From positions 1-6,832 of the forward strand of contig JAFXEA010000595.1 in assembly GCA_017521065.1 (NCBI GenBank): DNA of 6,832 bases. Direction: 5' to 3'. This document shows, one piece after another, positions 1 through 5,214 of the stretch; the stretch's first letter is position 1; each line of letters begins with the position of its first letter. A program made the position numbers and the translations under genes. The DNA comes from Kiritimatiellia bacterium (lineage in GTDB: Bacteria > Verrucomicrobiota > Kiritimatiellia > RFP12 > UBA1067). Under the pieces are notes generated by a model. The model searched no databases and was not told the DNA's origin. It was given only the letters and a program-made list of their open reading frames with translations.

Positions 1-72
1 CATATGAAGTTTTTTAATTTTTTGGCAAGATGGCCGCTCAAACAGCCCCTTCCCTGCTTCGATACCTAAATA
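1..72. other. Sequence after the chimeric ORF, no feature recognised
   Basis: It is AT-rich at the left edge (runs of T at 10-23) and shows no similarity to the sequence that follows the parental gene at 3746. No stem-loop that would make a terminator is visible before the window ends. Confidence 0.5.
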
Positions 73-442
73 TCACAGCGAGAATTTGGCGCGAAAACGA
101 AGAATCATATCCTTGAGGGACTGCGACGGCATCTCGACATATGCCTCCCTCATAGCCTGAAGCGCTTTTGGGGCGAAACGGGCATCCTCGACGGCCTCCA
201 GCATCAGAGTCTGGTAGAGCACCTGCCGCAGTTCCGCCCGGACCGCGCCTGTAGGCTTAAGGGCCAGACCATGATGCGCCCAATAGAGAGCAGAGGACTT
301 TGGATCGCGCCAGTTCTGGACTCCATACGTCCGGTCGATGTATGAGACCAGAGACGGTTTCATCTTCAGTTGAGACCAATCGCCTTTGGCGGCATCCACG
401 ATCTCCGCCCAACGCTTCGAATATAGAGGAGAGGCCACATCT
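73..442. repeat. Direct repeat of 3746-4115 (unknown operon gene 3' part)
   Basis: This 370-bp block aligns without gaps at an offset of 3673 to the 3' end of the unknown gene. By eye I count about 44 mismatches, near 88% identity. Similarity stops at the stop codon (TGA here, TAA in the other copy); the sequence beyond it differs. Confidence 0.9.
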
Positions 443-744
443 GCCAGTACGCGTCCACAACGGAAAGTAAGCGCGAAATCACGTCCCTTCGGAGTCTTTG
501 AAACCAAAACCCCGCGTCCGTCCACATGCCCCTGCACGATGTGTCCACCAAGACGGGCATTCGCCTTCATCGCACGTTCAAGGTTCACCTTATCTCCCGG
601 CTTCAACTCTGCAAGACCGGTGCGCCGCTCCGTTTCACTAAGCACATCGGCAGTAAACCGCGTCGAATCACATCTGGCGACGGTCAGGCACGTGCCGTTG
701 ACGGCAACAGACTCGCCCGGCACAAGCGGCTCACGCCATGCCAT
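73..744 (-). CDS. Chimeric ORF: internal RibE fragment fused to the C-terminus of the unknown riboflavin-operon gene (rearranged duplicate)
   Basis: The 223-residue ORF (ATG at 744; GAAGG lies 8 nt before it) encodes MAW and then RibE residues 31-128 with one substitution (Ser for Arg63). It switches in frame to residues 147-268 of the unknown operon gene with nine substitutions. The joint is at 442/443 and corresponds to loss of 710 bp (4116-4825) from the intact order, with one base of microhomology. It lacks the RibE start MFTGLVEKIG and most of barrel two, and the partner lacks its membrane anchor, so neither parental activity is expected. It lies 58 bp after the rhodanese gene on the same strand and may be read through from the sulfur operon. 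A TTG at 759 would add five residues. It is probably a degenerate duplicate, but its open frame is intact. Confidence 0.8.
   Translation of the reverse strand: MAWREPLVPGESVAVNGTCLTVARCDSTRFTADVLSETERRTGLAELKPGDKVNLERAMKANARLGGHIVQGHVDGRGVLVSKTPKGRDFALTFRCGRVLADVASPLYSKRWAEIVDAAKGDWSQLKMKPSLVSYIDRTYGVQNWRDPKSSALYWAHHGLALKPTGAVRAELRQVLYQTLMLEAVEDARFAPKALQAMREAYVEMPSQSLKDMILRFRAKFSL
443..740. repeat. Direct repeat of 4826-5123 (internal part of ribE)
   Basis: This 298-bp block aligns without gaps at an offset of 4383 to ribE. By eye I count about 19 mismatches, near 94% identity, only one of which changes an amino acid. Similarity ends abruptly at 740/5123, just upstream of the RibE Trp30 codon. 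Confidence 0.9.
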
Positions 745-802
745 CTCCCTTACCTTCAAACCCGATTCAGCCCATTGCCATTTCTTTATGTACAGGACTT
801 TA

Positions 803-1165
803 TTATTCTGTGAGCGCTTTCTCCGCTACATCGATTCCGCAAAGGTTTATCACATTGCGGTAGCCTGCGGAGTTCAGGGCTTTTACCGCCTTTTCCGCAC
901 GGCGTCCAGTCCCGCAATAGACATAAACGATTGCATTCCGGTTCAGTGTGAATCCGGGTATGTGGTTCGTCACGCAATCGTGGGGGATGAGAATGGCGCC
1001 GTCAAGATGCTTTTCGCCGTATTCCTTCTGCGTACGCACGTCTATGAGCAAGGCTCCCTGAGGCAAAGTTACGTTTCTTTGTGGCGTGCATGTGAATTTA
1101 GGCCCGGAAATGCAGCCGGCGAAAAGTGCGGCTGCGGCCAAGACCAAAAACAAAACGTTTCTCAT
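803..1165 (-). CDS. Rhodanese-domain lipoprotein
   Basis: This 120-residue protein starts at an ATG preceded by AAGGTG and lies 32 bp after the exporter gene. Residues 1-17 form a lipoprotein signal (MRNVLFLVLAAAALFAG) with C18 as the probable lipidated cysteine; Phe at the -3 position is unusual but tolerated. A single rhodanese domain follows: LLIDVRTQKEYGEKHLDGAILIP (39-61), then the active loop YCGTGRR with catalytic C84 and the CxxGxR cradle (84-89), and the GYRNVINLCGI end (101-111). Such proteins carry sulfane sulfur as a Cys persulfide and can pass it to sulfite or another thiol. The lipid anchor puts it outside the cytoplasm, unlike the reductase. A longer reading from a GTG at 1255 would overlap the exporter gene and lose the signal, so I reject it. 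Confidence 0.9.
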   Translation of the reverse strand: MRNVLFLVLAAAALFAGCISGPKFTCTPQRNVTLPQGALLIDVRTQKEYGEKHLDGAILIPHDCVTNHIPGFTLNRNAIVYVYCGTGRRAEKAVKALNSAGYRNVINLCGIDVAEKALTE

Positions 1166-1197
1166 TTCAACACCTTTTGTTATTCCGGAAGGACAGT

Positions 1198-2262
1198 TCA
1201 GTCGATGTACCCCTTGAAGAGCACCGCAAACAGGAAAGACGATATTGCGACGCACGCCCAGGTGATGCCGCCAAGGGTTATCGGTTTGACGCCCTTCGAG
1301 AACACCTCCGAGAACTTGATCTTGAAGCCCACTCCCGCAAGAGCACCGGCGAACAGATATTTACCGGCTTTTCCGAGCATCTTAACGCCGTCCGCGCTGA
1401 AGAATCCCATGGTATTCAGCGCCGCCATCGCCGCAAACACGAGAATGAACATCGGGAATGTCTTCTTTACAACCGCAAACGCCGAATCCGTCGCCGCAGC
1501 CTCGCCAGTCCGTTTCGCCTTTGCGGACATTATGAGCGTCCAGGCGAGCGCCACGAAGATGAGCATTGTCGTGCGCACGAGCTTTACGTTCAATGCGCCC
1601 TGGAATTCGGGATCGCCGATTATCGCCTGATACGTCGCCTGCGCGCCCGCCACCGAAGACGTGTCGTTGATCGCCGTTCCCGCGATGAACGCGAACTGTC
1701 CTGGCGTGAATCCGAGAGCGGAAATGATATACGGATACGCAAAAGCCGCAAGCGTGTCGAAGAGGAATATCGCAGCCATCGCGAACGCGATCTCTTCTGC
1801 AGACGCCTTGATTATGCGGCTGAGCGTAGCGATTGCCGTGCCGCCGCAGATGCAAGTGCCGCCGCCGACAAGAACGGCAGTATTGTCCGAAACCTTCAGT
1901 GCCTTGCGTCCGATCCAGATGGAGGCGGCAAAGGCAATGAAGATGTTAAGTATGATGAGGGGGAGCGCCTTCACTCCCGTGCCCATGATCGCCGCAAAGC
2001 TCAAAGTGCCGCCCGTTGCGATAATGCCCCAGTTGAGGAACTTCTTCGCGCAGAATGACGTTCCCTCCTTGAAACCCTTGGAGACCGAGGGAAGAATATT
2101 GCAGGCGATCATAGAGACCAGGAGAGCCAGCATCGGCCCGCCCACGACTACGCGCCCAAACGCCGCCTTCTGAAGTCCGGTGGTGTTCTGCGCGAGGATT
2201 CCTATCGCCGCGCAGAGTGCGACGGCGGCAACCGTCTGGATCGTGCTTTTCTTTTCGCTCAT
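1198..2262 (-). CDS. yeiH: YeiH/UPF0324-family putative sulfate (sulfite) exporter
   Basis: The product has 354 residues, the usual family length, and consists of about ten hydrophobic segments, including 9-25, 36-56, 78-96, 99-117, 158-180, 230-247, 268-285 and 331-349. The two family signatures are clear: GGGTCICGGTAI (133-144) and AGTAINDTSSVAGA (194-207). Members are inner-membrane proteins annotated as putative sulfate exporters; in enterobacteria yeiH is associated with sulfite stress through the regulator YeiE. Substrate and direction are inferred, not shown here. The ATG follows the reductase stop by 13 bp with a GGGCGGGA site in the gap, so the pair is probably co-translated. Next to a sulfite reductase, the simplest role is removal of surplus sulfite or sulfate. 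Confidence 0.9.
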   Translation of the reverse strand: MSEKKSTIQTVAAVALCAAIGILAQNTTGLQKAAFGRVVVGGPMLALLVSMIACNILPSVSKGFKEGTSFCAKKFLNWGIIATGGTLSFAAIMGTGVKALPLIILNIFIAFAASIWIGRKALKVSDNTAVLVGGGTCICGGTAIATLSRIIKASAEEIAFAMAAIFLFDTLAAFAYPYIISALGFTPGQFAFIAGTAINDTSSVAGAQATYQAIIGDPEFQGALNVKLVRTTMLIFVALAWTLIMSAKAKRTGEAAATDSAFAVVKKTFPMFILVFAAMAALNTMGFFSADGVKMLGKAGKYLFAGALAGVGFKIKFSEVFSKGVKPITLGGITWACVAISSFLFAVLFKGYID

Positions 2263-2275
2263 TTCATCCCGCCCT

Positions 2276-2992
2276 TCATCCGATCATTTCGAGCGACTTT
2301 TCGAAGCCGATGCGCGCAAGCGTCTTGTAGAAACGCTCTCCGGCTTCGCCGTTGTCGCGGTAGAACGCAAGCGTGCGCTCGATGAACGCAAGTACGCTTT
2401 CGCCATCCTCAAGAATTTTCGGGACTTCGATGCCTGCGCCGCCAACGCGCCCCCAGTGTCCGCCTAGGGTGATGCGGTAGCCGCGTTTGCCGCCCTCGAG
2501 CATTACGCCAGTCACGCCAACGTCGTTCAGGTTCGGCTTGATGCAGTTGTTCGGACATCCGCCGACGCCGATCTTGAATTTGCCGGGAAGAACGACTGAA
2601 CGCCAGCCGACATAGAAGCGCTCGTGTATCTTCTGCGAAATCGCGAACGTGTCGATGAGTCCACGCGGACAGACCGTACCCTTGCATGCCGTTACTGGAC
2701 GCACCTTCGGTCCCGTACCGCCGACTGACATTCCTGCCGCCGCAACCGCAGCTTCAAAATCACTAGTTTTAGATGCAGGAACGCCAAGCACCTCAATCGT
2801 TTGGCGAGAAGTAAACGTCACTTCTCCAGAACCGAATTTGCGCGCCGCTTCAGCGATAGCCAGAAGCTGATCAGCAGTGACCTTGCCGTTAACGGTGATT
2901 ACGCGTGCCGAAAAAGAATCCGTACCCTTGTTGTGTAGCCAGCCTCTTCCCTTGAAAGACTTTATATCATCAGGTGTCAACGTTGTAGCCAT
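2276..2992 (-). CDS. Small monomeric-type siroheme/[4Fe-4S] sulfite reductase
   Basis: The 238-residue product has the nitrite/sulfite reductase core: a ferredoxin-like N-terminal half (RGWLHNKGTDSFSARVIT, about 16-33, then FTSRQTIEVLGV, 60-71) and the siroheme/[4Fe-4S] half. Cluster ligands are C103 and C108 (ACKGTVCPRGL), and C146 and C150 (GGCPNNCIKP). There is no extra CxxCxxC ferredoxin domain and no flavin or NAD domain, so electrons must come from an outside donor. The size resembles the small assimilatory-type sulfite reductase of Desulfovibrio (about 220 residues), which reduces sulfite to sulfide with six electrons. Nitrite cannot be excluded as substrate from motifs alone. It sits 63 bp after arsR and 13 bp before the YeiH-type exporter, so a cytoplasmic sulfite-scavenging role is the best reading. 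Confidence 0.85.
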   Translation of the reverse strand: MATTLTPDDIKSFKGRGWLHNKGTDSFSARVITVNGKVTADQLLAIAEAARKFGSGEVTFTSRQTIEVLGVPASKTSDFEAAVAAAGMSVGGTGPKVRPVTACKGTVCPRGLIDTFAISQKIHERFYVGWRSVVLPGKFKIGVGGCPNNCIKPNLNDVGVTGVMLEGGKRGYRITLGGHWGRVGGAGIEVPKILEDGESVLAFIERTLAFYRDNGEAGERFYKTLARIGFEKSLEMIG

Positions 2993-3000
2993 AAGTTGTT

Positions 3001-3005
3001 CTCCT
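3001..3005 (-). promoter_or_regulatory. Shine-Dalgarno AGGAG fixing the start of the sulfite reductase gene
   Basis: AGGAG is placed 8 nt before the ATG at 2992-2990. It decides for this ATG over an in-frame TTG at 3031, which would add 13 residues outside the conserved fold and has no comparable site. Confidence 0.85.
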
Positions 3006-3055
3006 TTTTTGTCGTTTTTAAGAATGACCAAATGTATAATCCCAAAAAGTGCCTT

Positions 3056-3355
3056 TCAGCCCTTATCCTTTTCAAGCTTTTCATTTACGCACGCAATGAA
3101 CGTTCGTGTGCATGGGCATGTGAGGCGGTAGTAGATTTCCTTACCGCGTTTCTCTATCGAAAGTATATCTGCTGCCTTGAGCGCGGAAAGATGCTGGGAA
3201 ATAGTCGAGAAGTCGAGCTTCGTCAGTTCCACAAACTCGTGCACGCAATGCTCTGTCTGCATGAGCTGTTGGGCAATCCAGAAACGTACTGGGTGCCCCA
3301 ACGCCTTGAACTTGGCGGCGGGCTTCGAACATATGTCTGCACAGAACTTATTCAT
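3056..3355 (-). CDS. ArsR/SmtB-family winged-helix transcriptional regulator
   Basis: This 99-residue protein has the full ArsR-type fold: a KALGHPVRFWIAQQL helix (17-31), a recognition-helix region DFSTISQHLSALKAADIL (48-65), and a beta-wing SIEKRGKEIYYRL (66-78). Such proteins are dimeric repressors released by metal or thiol chemistry. Six cysteines are present (C5, C9, C37, C80, C82, C89). C37 lies in EHCVHEF, at the place of the ArsR/CadC ELCVCDL metal site but with His for the second Cys. The C-terminal CPC plus C89 lie in the last helix, where persulfide-sensing members keep one cysteine. Because the genes downstream handle sulfur, a sulfite, polysulfide or redox sensor is more likely than an arsenic sensor, but this is inference. 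It is first in the operon and has its own strong promoter. Confidence 0.9.
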   Translation of the reverse strand: MNKFCADICSKPAAKFKALGHPVRFWIAQQLMQTEHCVHEFVELTKLDFSTISQHLSALKAADILSIEKRGKEIYYRLTCPCTRTFIACVNEKLEKDKG

Positions 3356-3381
3356 TGTCTATTGTCTCTTTGATGTTTGGC

Positions 3382-3410
3382 AATATAACAAAATGAGTTT
3401 TTACTGTCAA
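3382..3410 (-). promoter_or_regulatory. Sigma70-type promoter of the arsR sulfur operon
   Basis: On the minus strand there is a consensus -35 box TTGACA (3410-3405), a 17-bp spacer, and the -10 box TATATT (3387-3382), one mismatch from TATAAT. Transcription would start near 3375, about 20 nt before the arsR ATG at 3355. A weak TTTG/CAAA dyad (3376-3379 and 3389-3392) straddles the -10 box, and a tandem ATTGTCT heptamer (3354-3367) covers the leader and start codon. Either could be an operator for autorepression, but neither is proven. Confidence 0.75.
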
Positions 3411-3472
3411 GTCCACTTCCACGAAAAATGGCGACAGTTAACTTTGGCTTCACCCTCTACAATTGGGTAATA

Positions 3473-3491
3473 ATACGAGTAAGACTCGTAT
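3473..3491. repeat. 8-bp perfect inverted repeat upstream of the arsR promoter
   Basis: ATACGAGT (3473-3480) and ACTCGTAT (3484-3491) are perfect inverted arms around AAG. The site lies about 63 bp upstream of the arsR -35 box. It is not followed by a T-run on either strand, so a protein-binding site is more plausible than a terminator. No binding family is recognised. Confidence 0.4.
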
Positions 3492-3548
3492 GACATGTAG
3501 GACATTTCAAACTTTGAATTTAAATTTACTATCGGCAGATTCATTACG

Positions 3549-3660
3549 GAGGCACTTGCAAAACCCTGCAAATTCGGGAGGGGCAGCGTCCTCGCTGCCC
3601 ACGATTCGCCGCCGTACGGGCAACGAGGACGTTGCCCTTCCCAGGTTTTGCAAGTGTCTC
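3549..3660. mobile_element. MITE-like non-coding element with 17-bp terminal inverted repeats and TACG target duplication
   Basis: The ends are inverted repeats: GAGGCACTTGCAAAACC at 3549-3565 and its reverse complement with one mismatch at 3644-3660. Immediately outside both ends is the same tetramer, TACG (3545-3548 and 3661-3664), as expected of a target-site duplication. Inside, 3576-3600 and 3618-3642 are inverted copies of one another (22 of 25 positions). The element is 112 bp, has no coding capacity and is nested-palindromic, which fits a miniature inverted-repeat element moved by a transposase elsewhere. A REP/BIME-like repeat is an alternative, but the flanking duplication favours transposition. 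Confidence 0.7.
3576..3642. repeat. Paired GC-rich hairpins inside the MITE-like element
   Basis: Hairpin 1 at 3581-3600 has perfect 8-bp arms (GGGCAGCG/CGCTGCCC) around TCCT. Hairpin 2 at 3618-3637 has perfect 8-bp arms (GGGCAACG/CGTTGCCC) around AGGA. The two hairpins are also near-reverse complements of each other, so the tract can fold as two stems or one long stem. No T-run follows on either strand, so this is not a standard intrinsic terminator, although it could slow polymerase or protect the 3' end of the riboflavin operon mRNA. Confidence 0.75.
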
Positions 3661-3745
3661 TACGAAATATTAGTCATTAAGACTTTTATTGCACCAAGCC
3701 GTACTCTGCGCGGCTCCGCATGAGTTTCAACTAACGAATTTATAA

Positions 3746-4552
3746 TTACAACGAGAACCTGGAGCGGAAACGGAGAATCATATCCTTTAGGGACTGAGAC
3801 GGCATCTCGACATAAGCTTCCCTCATCGCCTGAAGCGCCTTTGGGGCAAAACGGGCATCCTCGACGGACTCCAGCATCAGGGTCTGGTAGAGCACCTGGC
3901 GCAACTCCGCCCGGACCGCGCCTTCCGGTTTGAAAGCCAGCCCATGATGCGCCCAATAGAGCGCGGAAGCCTTCGGATCGCGCCAGTTTTGGGTGCCATA
4001 CGTCCTGTCGATGTATGAGACCAGCGACGGATTCATCTTCAGTTGAGACCAGTCCCCTTTAGTTGCATCCACGATCTCCGCCCAACGCTTCGAATATAGA
4101 GGAGAGGCCACATCTATATCTCCGCCGATTTTCGACAGGAACAGCCATGCCAGCTCCCTGTGCAGTTCCGGACTGCGCGGATTGAGGCGCAGCCCATCAT
4201 CCCGAAGAAGCTTCATGGCAGACTCAACCCAACGCCAGCGATCCTCATTCGTCGGCATCATCACTGAAATGTTGTATGCGAGATTCCATGCGGCATACGC
4301 CCACACCTCGGGCGTATGCGGCTCAAGCGTCGTGAGCAGATTGGCGATCTGTGCCATCTCGGCATAGCGGCCTTCGTTCTGCAGACGGTCCGCACGGAAC
4401 CATACGATCTCAGAAAGTATGCCGCGAAATCCGCCAAGCCCCGCGACCACAAGATTCGCCTGGACCGAATCGGCTACGGGGACAGACCTCTGACATAGCC
4501 AGGCGGTGGCGCCAAGCAGCGGCAACGCAAGAACAAGCAGAAACCTCTTCAT
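3746..4552 (-). CDS. Unrecognised protein with N-terminal membrane anchor and TPR-like helices, coupled to ribE
   Basis: I do not recognise the family of this 268-residue product. Residues 3-20 (FLLVLALPLLGATAWLC) form a hydrophobic N-terminal segment after a basic start, suggesting a signal anchor or signal peptide, with most of the protein outside the cytoplasmic membrane. The remainder is helix-rich, with Trp/Tyr/Ala patterns resembling tetratricopeptide-type repeats: RLQNEGRYAEMAQIANLLT (56-74), EVWAYAAWNLAYN (82-94), and an ELHRELAWLF helix (129-138) after NPRSP. The last third has a WRDPK...ALYWAHHGLA stretch (190-206). Its ATG overlaps the ribE TGA by one base and no strong Shine-Dalgarno is visible, so translation probably re-initiates after ribE. 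Context does not assign it a role in riboflavin synthesis. Residues 147-268 are duplicated in the chimera at 73-744. Confidence 0.85.
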   Translation of the reverse strand: MKRFLLVLALPLLGATAWLCQRSVPVADSVQANLVVAGLGGFRGILSEIVWFRADRLQNEGRYAEMAQIANLLTTLEPHTPEVWAYAAWNLAYNISVMMPTNEDRWRWVESAMKLLRDDGLRLNPRSPELHRELAWLFLSKIGGDIDVASPLYSKRWAEIVDATKGDWSQLKMNPSLVSYIDRTYGTQNWRDPKASALYWAHHGLAFKPEGAVRAELRQVLYQTLMLESVEDARFAPKALQAMREAYVEMPSQSLKDMILRFRSRFSL

Positions 4553-5208
4553 CAGACGAATCCGTTCTCGATGAGCTTCTCCATCGTCAAACCCGATTCC
4601 GTTTCGGGTTCCGAAGGTTCAACATCCACAACAAAACCCTTGCGCGCGTACGTTCCCAGGACATCCGTCTCGAGATTGACGCTGTCGCCGACCTTGAGCA
4701 TTCCAAGGTTCGTCTCCCTGAGCGTAGTCGGGATCACATCCACCCTGAACCAGTCATCGCCAAGTCCGCTGACCGTGAGGGATACGCCATTAACCGCAAT
4801 GGAGCCCTTCTCGACGCATCCGCATGCCAGTACGCGTCCGCAACGGAAAGTAAGCGCGAAATCACGTCCCTTCGGAGTCTTTGAAACCAAAACCCCGCGT
4901 CCGTCCACATGACCCTGCACGATGTGTCCTCCAAGACGGGCATTGGCCTTCATCGCACGTTCAAGGTTCACCTTGTCTCCCGGCTTCAGTTCGGCGAGAC
5001 CCGTACGTCGCTCCGTCTCACGAAGGACATCGGCAGTAAACCGCGTCGAATCACATCTGGCGACGGTCAGGCACGTGCCGTTTACGGCAACGGACTCGCC
5101 AGGCACAAGCGGTTCACGCCATGGCTCGAACGCAAACTCAATCACAAGCCCGCGTCCGCGGCTGATTCTCTTGACCGTTCCGATTTTCTCTACAAGACCA
5201 GTAAACAT
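4552..5208 (-). CDS. ribE: Riboflavin synthase, alpha subunit type
   Basis: The 218-residue product is a full-length riboflavin synthase, which dismutates two 6,7-dimethyl-8-ribityllumazine molecules to give riboflavin in the cytoplasm. It begins with the diagnostic MFTGLVEKIG, part of the active site. Two lumazine-binding barrels follow: the first (about 1-95) has VAVNGTCLTV (40-49) and NLERAM (81-86). GGHIVQGHVDG (93-103) leads into the second (about 97-195), with KGSIAVNGVSLTV (134-146) and NLETDVLGTYARK (178-190). A short acidic tail ends the protein. ribD stops 6 bp upstream, so the ribosome site lies in the ribD end, and the stop overlaps the next gene as TGATG. Some genomes call this gene ribC. 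Residues 30-128 are copied in the chimera at 73-744. Confidence 0.96.
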   Translation of the reverse strand: MFTGLVEKIGTVKRISRGRGLVIEFAFEPWREPLVPGESVAVNGTCLTVARCDSTRFTADVLRETERRTGLAELKPGDKVNLERAMKANARLGGHIVQGHVDGRGVLVSKTPKGRDFALTFRCGRVLACGCVEKGSIAVNGVSLTVSGLGDDWFRVDVIPTTLRETNLGMLKVGDSVNLETDVLGTYARKGFVVDVEPSEPETESGLTMEKLIENGFV

Positions 5209-5214
5209 TTCGTT

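Larger units (their letters stand above)
3356..3745. other. 390-bp intergenic region between the riboflavin operon and arsR
   Basis: No gene is supported here. From right to left it holds an AT-rich tail after the unknown gene (3661-3745) with no convincing terminator, the MITE-like element (3549-3660), an AT-rich stretch with an 8-bp palindrome (3473-3491), and the arsR promoter and leader (3356-3410). It separates the two operons, and its base composition is clearly more AT-rich than the genes outside the GC-rich element. Confidence 0.7.

Noticed and set aside
4..69. Plus-strand 21-codon ORF at the left edge (MKFFNFLARW...)
   Set aside because: It has no visible ribosome site because it abuts the window edge, is very short, and is not recognisable.
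1166..1255. Longer rhodanese start at the GTG at 1255
   Set aside because: It would overlap the exporter gene by 58 bases and bury the lipoprotein signal. The ATG at 1165 has a Shine-Dalgarno site.
386..1630. Long plus-strand open frame opposite the chimera, rhodanese and exporter genes
   Set aside because: It is the antisense shadow of recognisable minus-strand genes, has low-complexity Arg/Ser/Pro content, and matches no family by eye.
1126..2058. Plus-strand open frame rich in Arg and Glu opposite the exporter
   Set aside because: The minus strand encodes a clear YeiH protein with both signatures. The Arg/Glu-rich translation is typical of an antisense frame.
3400..3560. CRISPR array or attachment site
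   Set aside because: No regularly spaced repeats occur and there is no integrase or tRNA gene. Repeats here are the inverted arms already described.
3576..3642. Intrinsic terminator for the riboflavin operon
   Set aside because: The hairpins are strong but neither strand has a following T-run, and the terminal repeats with TACG duplication explain the structure better as a mobile element.
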